Positions 35,621 to 44,632 of a stretch of 64,000 bases of DNA are shown piece after piece. The notes under the pieces were generated by a model that made no database searches, was not told the origin of the DNA, and saw only the letters and a list, made by a program, of their open reading frames with translations. The stretch spans positions 62,001-126,000 of the forward strand of contig DASZEN010000016.1 in assembly GCA_035940775.1 (NCBI GenBank), read 5' to 3'. Numbering within the stretch: position 1 is the first letter of the stretch; each line of letters begins with the position of its first letter. Source of the stretch: DASQYE01 sp035940775 (GTDB taxonomy: Bacteria; Acidobacteriota; Blastocatellia; Pyrinomonadales; Pyrinomonadaceae). A program made the translations under genes and the position numbers.

Positions 35621-35951
35621 GGCTGTTTATGCCTGCGCTTAGATAAGCGGCAAAATGATGGGTCTGGTCTTGTGTCCGATCTTTATCCTGAAAATTATCC
35701 GGAAATCCTCCGGGCCCGAAAAGCTCCGGGTGACCTTTCTGTAATTCCGGGGGCTTAGACCCGGTATGCGCGCTTGTTTGCAAACCATATTCGATGCCCT
35801 TAATGAGGTCGTTCGAACTGCCCATCCAAGCGCCTATATACCAATGACTGAATCTCACGTCGAATGCTCTAAGCACCGCGGCGGAATCAAGGCGATTTCC
35901 ATACATGCTTCTGAGGCTATTGACTAGATTTTGCGCCACATTGGCCATCAT
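35574..35951 (-). CDS. Hypothetical protein
   Basis: 125 residues starting at a double ATG. Contains GYG/HH-type stretches (IKGIEYGLQTSAHTGSKPPE; DQTHHFAAYLSAGINSLERP) but no known domain. An in-frame stop lies 13 codons upstream, so it is not a truncated longer gene at its N-terminus. It sits 245 bases after the patatin gene. Confidence 0.55.
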   Translation of the reverse strand: MMANVAQNLVNSLRSMYGNRLDSAAVLRAFDVRFSHWYIGAWMGSSNDLIKGIEYGLQTSAHTGSKPPELQKGHPELFGPGGFPDNFQDKDRTQDQTHHFAAYLSAGINSLERPLGPTHRSSYSL

Positions 35952-36196
35952 CTCGCAGTAATTTTGACCCTGCCCGGTGGGCTGCTATGGCTCAGCACCT
36001 GCTGCTCCGCCGGTGTCCGGCGCTGGGAGGTCGAAACCAGGGGGCAATCTAGTGAACTCACACTGTCCGAGGTGAGTGCTGAGGTCCGGGGATTTCTTCT
36101 GCCGGAGGATGCCTCGCGGGTGCGCGACGAGGCGACCTCATTGCTCTGTGCCGACAGCGGCAGGGAAGGGAAGTAAGATGAGCAAACCTCAGGTGA

Positions 36197-37225
36197 TTAC
36201 TTCGCGTTCGAGCCTTTATTCTCACCATCCCCGATGTCCCATGCTTCTGCGTTAGCGCCAAACACACGCAACGTCTTCCGCCCATAGCTTATGGCGGCGC
36301 TATGGAGTAAGGCACGGTTGCTAGTGGTACGCTGAATCGTCTCTGGCTCGTCCGTGCAGATGGTAGCGATATTCACGCCCGGCGGTGTTGCGACCCGACC
36401 GAAAGCTAGATCGCGTGCAACACGAGACCGCTCATGACAGAGCGAGTATATTTGATTTAAGTTGGCATTGCCGCGCGCGCAGATGAGGTCGAACATCCTC
36501 CGGCTTGCCCATCCGGGTGCGTCGGTGTAGTGATTTACTGGACGGGTTAGCAGCACCAGCACGTCCGTACAACCATTCACCAGCGCCTGCTCAATAGGAA
36601 ATGGGATTGCTAATCCGCCATCCATGAAGGGTCGCCCGTCAATATCAACAGTGCGGTTATAAAGTACCGGTAAGGCCGTTGCTGCCTTGAGGATAGACAA
36701 AAGGGGGGTGTTGGTAGCCTTCGTATCTATCACCGTCCCCGCGCCACTACGCTTGTCGATCACTGCGACAAAGAGCTTCGTCCGAGACGAGAGTATCTTG
36801 TTAACGTCGAGCGGTTTATCCCTGGAAACTACCTGTTCGAACAGGTAATCGACATCAATCACCTTCCAGACCCTCAGAGGGTTCAGGAATGACCGAGTAG
36901 TGCAGCTGTCGAAGTAGACGCTGATGCCCAATTCAGGCTGATTGGAGAGAAAATAACTGGCGTTCATCGCGCCCGCTGAGGTGGCATAGACCTCATCGAA
37001 CAGATCGGTGAAGCCAAGATGCGCCAACGCCACAGCGCCACCGGCTGAACAGACGGCGCGCATTGCCCCTCCTTCGATGACGAGTCCCAGTTTGCGGCCA
37101 TCGGGTTCGCGATTGCCTGCCAGCCAGCGCGCGCTCCGCTCTTTGATGGCCGCGATGACGGCACTCGAATTAACGCCGTGAAGCGGGCCGATCGTTGATG
37201 GATTGACAGTGGGAGGGCCTGACAT
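36197..37225 (-). CDS. Patatin-like phospholipase coupled to the nSTAND gene
   Basis: 342 residues from the ATG at 37225, which overlaps the TAA stop of the upstream nSTAND gene by one base (TAATG), a sign of translational coupling. Patatin motifs are complete: anion hole EGGAMR (51-56), nucleophile Ser83 in ATSAGAMN (the usual GTSAG has Ala at its first Gly), and the dyad aspartate in FMDGGLA (202-204). It should cut acyl chains from phospholipids. No signal peptide or membrane helix, so it would act on the inner leaflet from the cytoplasm. In anti-phage systems of the CBASS and Avs type, patatins are membrane-damaging effectors. Pairing with a signal ATPase makes that role likely here, but it is inferred. 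Confidence 0.9.
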   Translation of the reverse strand: MSGPPTVNPSTIGPLHGVNSSAVIAAIKERSARWLAGNREPDGRKLGLVIEGGAMRAVCSAGGAVALAHLGFTDLFDEVYATSAGAMNASYFLSNQPELGISVYFDSCTTRSFLNPLRVWKVIDVDYLFEQVVSRDKPLDVNKILSSRTKLFVAVIDKRSGAGTVIDTKATNTPLLSILKAATALPVLYNRTVDIDGRPFMDGGLAIPFPIEQALVNGCTDVLVLLTRPVNHYTDAPGWASRRMFDLICARGNANLNQIYSLCHERSRVARDLAFGRVATPPGVNIATICTDEPETIQRTTSNRALLHSAAISYGRKTLRVFGANAEAWDIGDGENKGSNAK

Positions 37226-40200
37226 TAGATCATCCGTGGTTTTAAATTGAAACCCGTTTTCACTATAACAATCCCCAGTCCCATTCCCACAATACCGAAA
37301 TATGCGCCAACCGCCTGAGTAGCGCAATCACCTACCAGCCCTTCGATGATACCGAGAGCCCCGCTTCTAATACATTGTTCACCGGGCATTAAATTAAGGC
37401 AGCGTCCATCAGGCATTACTTGAGGAACAAAATACGCTAGCCCACCGGCGATCAGCAGCATGAGGGGAATAGGCCAGATGTATCTTATTTTAATAAGGAT
37501 CCCCATGATGCCCCAGATAACTATCATCAGTTCTTTAAATTTTGTCGGCTGGCTCTGACCTTCTTTGAAAGCGACCCATTCTGGAGACGTGCGTAGCCAG
37601 TTGGTTGTCAGGGCCATGCCAATACCCAGACCGGAGCCGGTAATAAGATAGGGCCACGCGTAACGCGTATTGACGAACAAATCTTGCCAGAATTCCTGAC
37701 TGAATCGCTTATGGTTAGCCATAATCCAGCCCATATTCCGGAGCACCGTCTCGTTAAAGACGGCAACGATAACCAGAACAATTATTGAACTACCGATAAA
37801 ACCGGATGCTGTACCGACCATTATCGCGTAAAACTGGCTCAGATATGAATATGAGCCATCTTCACGCTCGGAAATGATGTAATATACTGTCAACCCCAGA
37901 ACAATGCCCCCGGCCCATATCAAGCCAGCGGTGAAACCTTGGAAAATACCCGGCCCAGCATTAGCTGTAGTCTGAGTTAGCGCCCAACCAAAAAGGCTTG
38001 GTAGCCATTTGAACGCTGCCGCTGCTATCGCAGCGAAGAAAGCAGCAGGGATGACGAGACACAGCAAGATCGGCAACCCTTCCCACAACTGCGTCGCAAA
38101 GGCACGAACGCGAATCTTAGCCCGGAGCAAACGGCTAACGTCACGAAAGTAGGTCTCGAATACCGGCGCATTGCCACGCCAGTTAGCGGCGATACGAATG
38201 CGCGACAACGCGACTTCGGCCCTGGATTGACTCGCCGGATCATAAAGCTTGTTGAAAACGCCCTCAAAAAGCTTACGCACGAGTTCGCCCCTATGCTGAT
38301 TCGCATCCAGACGCGCAAGACTTTCGGCTGCGGCCCGCCGTACGCTGGCATCTTCGTTCTCCTTAGTCGCAAGGCGCGCCAATTCGGGCAGCAGTTCGTC
38401 AACAGGGTCTCTGCCGAGCAACTCTGCGGTATGAAGACGCACTTCCGTCCACTCCGATTCCAAAGCATCCCTTAATATTTCAAGCCGGACCTCAGGAGAA
38501 TATTCTTTGTGAAGCTTTTGTGACCATTTTTGAGCTTCCCCAGAGCTGTCCCTGAGGCTCACACGGAAGATAAACTCAACCTCGTCTTGAAAGATACCTG
38601 CCTGTAAAAGAAACGACCGGCATTGGCGCAAAATTTCTTCATGTTGCTCGAAGCAGCCTTTTAGATTAGGACCGTACTTTTCCCTCGCCTGGCCAAGAGT
38701 TTTTTCTAAAAGGTCGGCGGCGTAAAGCAGCTTATTAACTTCGGGATCCTTTCGCCGACTTACGGGCTCGACCAAGCGGTCGTGTGCCAGCTCGTACCAT
38801 CGCTCTCCACCGCTTAGCTCGGAAACTAATAAGTGTTCGGTTACTAGTTGATGCACAATCCACTCCGGAAGTCGCCCAACTCGCCCGTTCACGAGGCGCA
38901 GCCTCATCCGCGTTAACGCAGGAGTGACGAATTGCATACATCCGAAGAAAATAAGTTTCTGAGAGTATCCGCCATGGGTCTCAGTCTCCTCACTATCAGC
39001 TACCTCTTTAACGATGCGGTTGTAGAACTTATCCAACGCATTGACGACGAACTCCTTGAATTTGCCTGGTTCACCGGCAACCTGATCGAGATGCTCCATT
39101 TTGATGAGCGTAATGCCTGGCGGGAGCCTTTCCCACAGTCTCTGGCAAACGATCTGCAAATGAACCAATTCAACGAACTCTCCGGGCCGCCAAATTTGGG
39201 TGCCATCTGCTCTTGGAACTTTGATCATGTTCAATTGATCGACGATCTCTTCGGCCACATTTTTGGCGAAGATGGCATATTTGGCGATAGGCCTGGTAAT
39301 AGCTTCTAGCGCGTTTTCGCGATCCATACGTTTGAGGTGAAATCGCTTCATCAATGGCTTATCGGACAAATCCTCTGCGAGTTCGTCAAAAATTGCCAAA
39401 ATATTTGCCAAGTATTCCTGACGTATCGCAAATATTACGCGCAGTGTCGAGTCATCCTTGAGGGCGGAAATTATTTCTTTAAAGAAATCTAACAAAATTC
39501 TATGTTCAAAGCGTTCGGGATACTTCGTGAACAGTTCTTCGCACTGATCCAGAACCAAAACTCGTCCTTGTTTATCTCCCTCGCGTTGAATTGATCCAAG
39601 GCAGTCGTCAAGTCTGCACCTCGGGTTCGGAGATGGGATCAGACCGGATACCACTGAAAAGGTAAAGATGTTGCGGATTTCGGTGTTCTCGTCAATGTTC
39701 GGCAGAGCCCCACCCACGCGCACTTTCATAAACTCGTATTGCTGTTCGTTAAGTCTTTGACGGATTCGCGTATTCAAGAGCGAACTCTTGCCCGCGCCTG
39801 ACGGTGCATAAATAAGTATGATCGGAAATTCGTTGATATGCTTCATCAACGCCTCTATCTCATCATCGCGACCGAAGAACTTATCCGTCATCATCGAATC
39901 AAAGGACTGTGCACCCGGGTAAGGAGACACGCCCTGTTTGACCCCTACGGGCTGCGGCGCTTCACCCGTCAGTGTGGTCGATTCGTCCGTACTGAGATTA
40001 TCAGGGGAGCGCCCGCTTTCCGAATCCACCTCCACCACCTTAGCGTTGAGACGAAAAACCCTCCTCGCAATATATGGCTGCCCATCGAAACGATCACCTA
40101 GCAGCTTTCGTAGCTCGTAGGCGAGATTCCGCAAGGCCTGTTCGTGATCGTCCCTGGAGTACTCATCACCCCACAGAGCGTTTTTTATTTCCTGTTTTGT

Positions 40201-40362
40201 CTTTTCGATTGCTTCTTTTGAAACGACAATATCTGGCTGCTCCAGAGCTTGCTTTACAAGCACGTGTAGAAGTTGGCACTCCAGAGGGGGGAGGACTATG
40301 AGAACCCCATCACGAGTGAGATTCCATCCATCCAAAGTAAATGAGTCGAACTTGTAAATCAT
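37225..40362 (-). CDS. wHTH-nSTAND1 ATPase with HEAT-like repeats and polytopic membrane domain
   Basis: 1045 residues. Residues 1-108: OmpR/CadC-type winged helix (FDSFTLDGWNLTRDG; ALRNLAYELRKLLGD). A linker leads to the nSTAND1 signature SPYPG (146-150) and FFGR (162-165). Walker A APSGAGKS is at 186-193 and Walker B VLVLDQCEELF at 268-278, in an NTPase region reaching about 520. A helical zone with two or more HEAT-like units follows (about 590-720: EVRLHTAELLGRDPVDELLP, ASVRRAAAESLARLD). The last 260 residues hold about 6 membrane helices. The first gene of a minus-strand operon, with the patatin gene directly coupled. It resembles a membrane-bound sensor switch able to control transcription, or to trigger the lipase, when its ligand is bound. 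Confidence 0.92.
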   Translation of the reverse strand: MIYKFDSFTLDGWNLTRDGVLIVLPPLECQLLHVLVKQALEQPDIVVSKEAIEKTKQEIKNALWGDEYSRDDHEQALRNLAYELRKLLGDRFDGQPYIARRVFRLNAKVVEVDSESGRSPDNLSTDESTTLTGEAPQPVGVKQGVSPYPGAQSFDSMMTDKFFGRDDEIEALMKHINEFPIILIYAPSGAGKSSLLNTRIRQRLNEQQYEFMKVRVGGALPNIDENTEIRNIFTFSVVSGLIPSPNPRCRLDDCLGSIQREGDKQGRVLVLDQCEELFTKYPERFEHRILLDFFKEIISALKDDSTLRVIFAIRQEYLANILAIFDELAEDLSDKPLMKRFHLKRMDRENALEAITRPIAKYAIFAKNVAEEIVDQLNMIKVPRADGTQIWRPGEFVELVHLQIVCQRLWERLPPGITLIKMEHLDQVAGEPGKFKEFVVNALDKFYNRIVKEVADSEETETHGGYSQKLIFFGCMQFVTPALTRMRLRLVNGRVGRLPEWIVHQLVTEHLLVSELSGGERWYELAHDRLVEPVSRRKDPEVNKLLYAADLLEKTLGQAREKYGPNLKGCFEQHEEILRQCRSFLLQAGIFQDEVEFIFRVSLRDSSGEAQKWSQKLHKEYSPEVRLEILRDALESEWTEVRLHTAELLGRDPVDELLPELARLATKENEDASVRRAAAESLARLDANQHRGELVRKLFEGVFNKLYDPASQSRAEVALSRIRIAANWRGNAPVFETYFRDVSRLLRAKIRVRAFATQLWEGLPILLCLVIPAAFFAAIAAAAFKWLPSLFGWALTQTTANAGPGIFQGFTAGLIWAGGIVLGLTVYYIISEREDGSYSYLSQFYAIMVGTASGFIGSSIIVLVIVAVFNETVLRNMGWIMANHKRFSQEFWQDLFVNTRYAWPYLITGSGLGIGMALTTNWLRTSPEWVAFKEGQSQPTKFKELMIVIWGIMGILIKIRYIWPIPLMLLIAGGLAYFVPQVMPDGRCLNLMPGEQCIRSGALGIIEGLVGDCATQAVGAYFGIVGMGLGIVIVKTGFNLKPRMI

Positions 40363-40608
40363 TTGTTCTCCTGCGCTTACAGTCTCGGTGATGTTTGGTG
40401 ATGTTTGGGGACAACAAGTGACGCCTGTTCACTTACGTCCTGTGGTATTTACGTGCTGTCGCCACGAGAGAAATGAGTTGAGCGGCGGCAGATTCGCGAG
40501 GATAGCACCAATCGAGGTTGGAGCAAAGGAAGAACCTGTTAGCCAGCTCACACGCAGAGAGCGATGGCTGGCAGAACAGAAACAAACGCAAGGAGCTGGA
40601 GGAAAATT
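40363..40608. promoter_or_regulatory. Divergent promoter region between nSTAND operon and CFI-box gene
   Basis: 246 bases with divergent starts at both sides; holds a tandem GGTGATGTTTG (twice near 40389-40409). The wHTH of the nSTAND protein could act here. No clear boxes can be named. Confidence 0.4.
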
Positions 40609-40989
40609 ATGAGTGACTACGACGAAGCAGTAAAAAAAGGAGCTGTTTATTCCCCTTCACATAGACCACCGGGCGGAACAATAGCTGACAATATAAGGAA
40701 AAACCGAGAATCAGGGGGCGGTGGCTCCGGCGGTGGCAGCGGTGGCGGCTGCTTTGTAGCGACGGCTGCTTTCGGAGATTTTAATGCGCCTGAAGTCGTT
40801 TTTCTTCGCGCATTTCGTGACGAGTGGCTGAGTCAAAGCGCGCTCGGGCGTGGGTTTATTCAAGCGTACTACGCGGTTTCACCACCGTTATCGGAGGTCA
40901 TTGCCAAATCCGAATCATTACGAGGATTTACTCGCAGATTTATTTTGCGACCAACAATTTCTCTGCTGCGGTATTTCAAGCATCGGTAG
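40609..40989 (+). CDS. CFI-box C-terminal domain protein
   Basis: 126 residues from the ATG at 40609 (GGAGG 7 bases upstream). After a hydrophilic start (about 35 residues) comes a Gly-rich linker (SGGGGSGGGSGGG) and then the CFI-box: CFVATAAFGDFNAPEVVFLR, FRDEWLSQSALGRGFIQAYY, SPPLSEVIAKS. This box is a recurring C-terminal tail in diverse bacterial proteins and may be a sorting or anchoring signal; its function is not known. It is divergent from the nSTAND operon. Confidence 0.85.
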   Translation: MSDYDEAVKKGAVYSPSHRPPGGTIADNIRKNRESGGGGSGGGSGGGCFVATAAFGDFNAPEVVFLRAFRDEWLSQSALGRGFIQAYYAVSPPLSEVIAKSESLRGFTRRFILRPTISLLRYFKHR

Positions 40990-41091
40990 GTGTAGTGAAC
41001 AACTCGATGCCAACTTGTAAGGGAACCATTGCCCCTTCCCTTATCAACACATAACAAATGTCCAAACGCCTGACTCAGGCGCGGAGGTTTT

Positions 41092-42198
41092 ATGCGACGA
41101 TATTTTATCATTCTCTTGCTGCTGCTGATATTTTCTGGCTGCGGCAATTCTGAAGACAAGAAAAATTTGGATGCGGTTGAGAAAGAGCTTCAGGTACTTC
41201 TAGCATCCGAGCAATCTCAAAACACGAATTGGGAAGGGCTGAAGTCGAGCTATGAGAACGTACAAGCTCGCCTAACTCAATTATCATCTTCGTCTGATTC
41301 TAGCATCGGAGAGAAAGCAAACTCGCAGTTAATGTTAGTTCAAGAAAAGCTCAAGAGAGTCTATGAAGAACTAGATTATGCGAAACTGATGGAAGCTGAG
41401 CAGCAACTTGCATCCGTTGCAAGTTATGAAGATGCAATTCAAAAGGCACAAGAGCTTCTAAGCCTTTTCAACAACTTTGCCCAAAAATATCCGTCCAGCC
41501 CAAAACCGATAGCGGAGGGCAAGACGCGGATAAAGTCTTTGCTCGAATCCGCTTACAACGAAAAGTATGAGTATAACCAACTTTCCAACTACTTCAAGGA
41601 CATGTACACCTTTGAGGAAGCATCCGCAGGGGTGGTTGCGATTAACGCTTTTTTGCAGAAACATCCGAATTCGATGATGGGCGCGAGTCTACGTCAAAAA
41701 GCAGATGGAATGCGCGAGGTGCAAGCAAGACTCTGGGCGCAGCAAGAGTTCAAATCAATCTCGTCTCTTAACGCTGCCATTCAAGCAGTGAATAAGTTGA
41801 TAACGGAATCAACTACAAGTGCAAGTCAAGATCTCATGCAGTCACTCGTAACATCTTTACAGGCCAAGAAATCTGAAGTCTTTAGGGAGGAACTTGCCGA
41901 TAAAACCAACGACCTAATGAATGCGATGCGAACAGCCGCTATCAATTCAGCGAAAAAGGTACACCCCATATGCGGCGCTTCAAACGATCCGGCATCAGTC
42001 ATCAGCGAACGGCGGAATATTATAGGCGCACGCATTGAAATTTTTCGCTCATACGTAATTCGAACCTCAGGAGGCCTCTTCTGCAGTTCGACTTATCTGG
42101 TGGGAGTGAATGTTGATGGTTATTTGACCGGGAACGAAAATGTGGGGGTTAGCCACCGGATCACATCGTCAAGAATAATCGTCGACCGTCAGTTTTAA
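41092..42198 (+). CDS. Lipoprotein with long coiled-coil region
   Basis: 368 residues. Type II signal peptide with lipobox IFSGC (Cys17), so it is lipid-anchored. Residues 20-300 are helical coiled coil (AVEKELQVLLASEQSQNTN; QLMLVQEKLKRVYEELDYA), followed by a small C-terminal region with two Cys (HPICGAS; GGLFCSST) and beta strands. CGGAGG before the ATG. Follows the CFI-box gene at 102 bases. Unrecognised family. Confidence 0.75.
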   Translation: MRRYFIILLLLLIFSGCGNSEDKKNLDAVEKELQVLLASEQSQNTNWEGLKSSYENVQARLTQLSSSSDSSIGEKANSQLMLVQEKLKRVYEELDYAKLMEAEQQLASVASYEDAIQKAQELLSLFNNFAQKYPSSPKPIAEGKTRIKSLLESAYNEKYEYNQLSNYFKDMYTFEEASAGVVAINAFLQKHPNSMMGASLRQKADGMREVQARLWAQQEFKSISSLNAAIQAVNKLITESTTSASQDLMQSLVTSLQAKKSEVFREELADKTNDLMNAMRTAAINSAKKVHPICGASNDPASVISERRNIIGARIEIFRSYVIRTSGGLFCSSTYLVGVNVDGYLTGNENVGVSHRITSSRIIVDRQF

Positions 42199-42548
42199 GT
42201 CGCATCTGAGGCGCACGGCGCTTTAACAGCCGTCAACTTTGAATCTACCGCTGACCGCCTCCAGTGGTCGGAGTGTCTAAGGCTGTATTGCGAAGAATGA
42301 TTTAAGGTGTGAAGGTGCTTAGCAATAGCCTCCGCCAAGCAGCAATTCAGAATGGGCTCCTACTAGAGCCTGTCACGACCGGCCTACCAAAATGACATAA
42401 GCGTTGGTAAGGAGAACTACGCTATAGATCTGCCTCTTGATCAGTCATCACTGTTTCTACGCATTGAAGAGATGAGCTTGCAAAAATTTATTAAAGTATT
42501 CACCTAAAACAAGCTCTTCGAGTGACGTTTTTTTGGCGACGAGGAATG
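42199..42548. other. Intergenic region
   Basis: 350 bases without a supported gene between two convergent transcription units; no strong hairpin seen. Confidence 0.4.
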
Positions 42549-44255
42549 TTAATCTTTGGTGCCGTTAAGCTTTTTCTTGATGTCTCTTTTTAGCTGCCCA
42601 AGGCGTCTGGTCGTTATCCCCATCGCCTTGGCGATGTCTTTGTCCTTTTCAGAACCTGTCTGTAATTTGGCTTCATCTATCAACCACGCCGCCAATTCAG
42701 TCTCGTGGCTTTTCCATCTTAGTGAATCAGTTCCGCTTTTGATGTTAAAGTCTTGAGACAATCGAGCTTTCACTTTTTGCCTGATCCGCTCTGCCTTTTC
42801 ATGTAACCACTTGAACTCAACATTATCTAGTTGATCCCATCTTGCCAAATATATCTTGGCTTGCCCGACATCATTGTTCAATAGGTACGAATGAGCTAAA
42901 GATAAAAGTATCCACCCTTTGTTTCGCTCACTGCTGACTTCAATTCCTGAGCCTATACGTTTTTCATTAAGTTTAAGTGCTTCGTCAAAAGATTCAATGG
43001 ACGCTGCATAATTCTCTAATAAGCACTGGGCTTCCCCTTTAACAATATGTGCGACTACTAATTGATTCAACAGTCTATTGGTTTTGGCGTGGTCAATTGA
43101 TTTACTCAAAAACGAGAGCGCCTCATCGGCTTTGCCTTGCTTAACCCTAATCCTGGCCATAAGCGTCCAACAGTTGACACACCATCTAATGTCCCCTGTC
43201 TTTTCTGAGAACTGCTTCACCTCAGTAAGACTCTGCTCTGCTTTGACGAGATTATTTCCGTAAAAATTCAGTAACGCCAGAGTATATGCCGCCCTTGCCT
43301 TCATCCTGGCGTGAGGGTGATTTTTGAAAGTCCTATAAGAACTGTTAACAATTGATATGGCTTCCTTCAACAAATTTGCATCAGTGCCGAAAAAGGCTCG
43401 CGCTACGTCGGCATATATTAAAGCGAGATGCGCTTGATCGAGCTGCCATTCGGTTGGAAGCATCAGAAGGCGGGCGGAATCGATTAGCGCTAAAGCGTCC
43501 GTACATAACCCCCTGCTATTTTTGCACCAGGCGATGTGACCTAAGAACATGGCGATTTTGTAGGATGCTAACTGTATATTCTTAGGGTTGGCAGCATTAC
43601 TCATCACCCATAGCGAGTAACAGTCAATGGCTTTTGTAAGACTTTCTTCGCATCCCTTATACATCCCATGATGCCGTAATAATTTACTTTCGACATAGTA
43701 AAGCCCGCCTAAGACAGTGTTGCATTGCATTCCCCTGGGCCGTAATTCCGTTAAGATGATACGCGTTGCATTCTTCACTGCCTGCTCTGCTTTCTCAAAA
43801 TTGTGGCGTCGCCAAAGATTATTCGCGTAAGTTGAGACGAGGCGAGCCTTTTCTTTTAGCAACTCTCGATCATTGGCTGTCGAAAGTTTGAGCTTGTTGG
43901 CATTGAACTCATCTAAAAATCTTTGAGCAAGCTTGGAGAGTAGCCATCGATGCTCATCTTGTAATTCTTCAAGGTAATCCCGAAGCTCAAGAGTGATTGA
44001 TAGGGCTTTCAGGTAAAGTGGATTACTGTTAAAAAAACTGTCGTCCTGGGCTTCTTTCAGGTTTTGTAAGTGAGATTGCAGTTTGAAAAAAGCGTATTGC
44101 AGGGAGTCTTCACCGAACGGGCACTTCAGGCTTTTAGCTCTGATGAGATTATCAATTTTTTGTATGTCGGCCTTTTGAAAGCCATCTAATTTGCCGCACT
44201 TCAGCTTATCTCGAACATTACGATACAAGGGTTCAAGCTGCCTGCTGTCTATCAT
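42549..44255 (-). CDS. TPR protein with C-terminal HTH, paralogue A
   Basis: 568 residues. Residues about 100-480 are TPR-like units (AEQAVKNATRIILTELRPRG; SLTKAIDCYSLWVMSNAANP; AKIYLARWDQLD). The last 60 residues hold a Fis-type helix-turn-helix (DKDIAKAMGITTRRLGQLKR) after a helix WKSHETELAAWLIDEAK. The layout is the same as that of the gene at 56867-58687 (N-terminal helix, TPR array, C-terminal Fis-like HTH), so both seem to be a family of TPR regulators. No enzyme motif. Probably a DNA-binding regulator whose TPR part senses a partner. Confidence 0.75.
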   Translation of the reverse strand: MIDSRQLEPLYRNVRDKLKCGKLDGFQKADIQKIDNLIRAKSLKCPFGEDSLQYAFFKLQSHLQNLKEAQDDSFFNSNPLYLKALSITLELRDYLEELQDEHRWLLSKLAQRFLDEFNANKLKLSTANDRELLKEKARLVSTYANNLWRRHNFEKAEQAVKNATRIILTELRPRGMQCNTVLGGLYYVESKLLRHHGMYKGCEESLTKAIDCYSLWVMSNAANPKNIQLASYKIAMFLGHIAWCKNSRGLCTDALALIDSARLLMLPTEWQLDQAHLALIYADVARAFFGTDANLLKEAISIVNSSYRTFKNHPHARMKARAAYTLALLNFYGNNLVKAEQSLTEVKQFSEKTGDIRWCVNCWTLMARIRVKQGKADEALSFLSKSIDHAKTNRLLNQLVVAHIVKGEAQCLLENYAASIESFDEALKLNEKRIGSGIEVSSERNKGWILLSLAHSYLLNNDVGQAKIYLARWDQLDNVEFKWLHEKAERIRQKVKARLSQDFNIKSGTDSLRWKSHETELAAWLIDEAKLQTGSEKDKDIAKAMGITTRRLGQLKRDIKKKLNGTKD

Positions 44256-44632
44256 TGAGGTTTAGCACTTTCTCAGCCACAATCTTTATGAGGCTATTGG
44301 GAAGAATGAGAATTTCCCTTGAAGAATAAACTAAATTCTTCGCAGCGATCAAGCAGATAGCAACCACATAATCACGACGCCTGACCTCAACACAGAAACA
44401 CTTCATACAATTTCAGGAAGTGTTTAAAAACCTTCTATGCCTTTCGAACCAAATCCAAAAATTAGTTTTATAGTCCGAGGTGTTGAATGCTTGGAAAGCG
44501 TCGCTCTTTTGGGCAACCGAGTAGGACGTTCTGCTACTTGGATTACGTAAGGCGGCTCTGACCTTCCTACACACCGCTTCAGCTAAAGCCAAACAGAATT
44601 TTGTCAATGTCGTTAAGGGGGCGACTTTGATT
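44256..44632. other. Divergent intergenic region
   Basis: About 375 bases with no supported gene between divergent genes. Probably holds promoters for both. Confidence 0.4.

Noticed and set aside
35931..36176. 81-residue plus-strand open frame
   Set aside because: Starts inside the opposite gene, no known motif, no good ribosome site; too weak to list.
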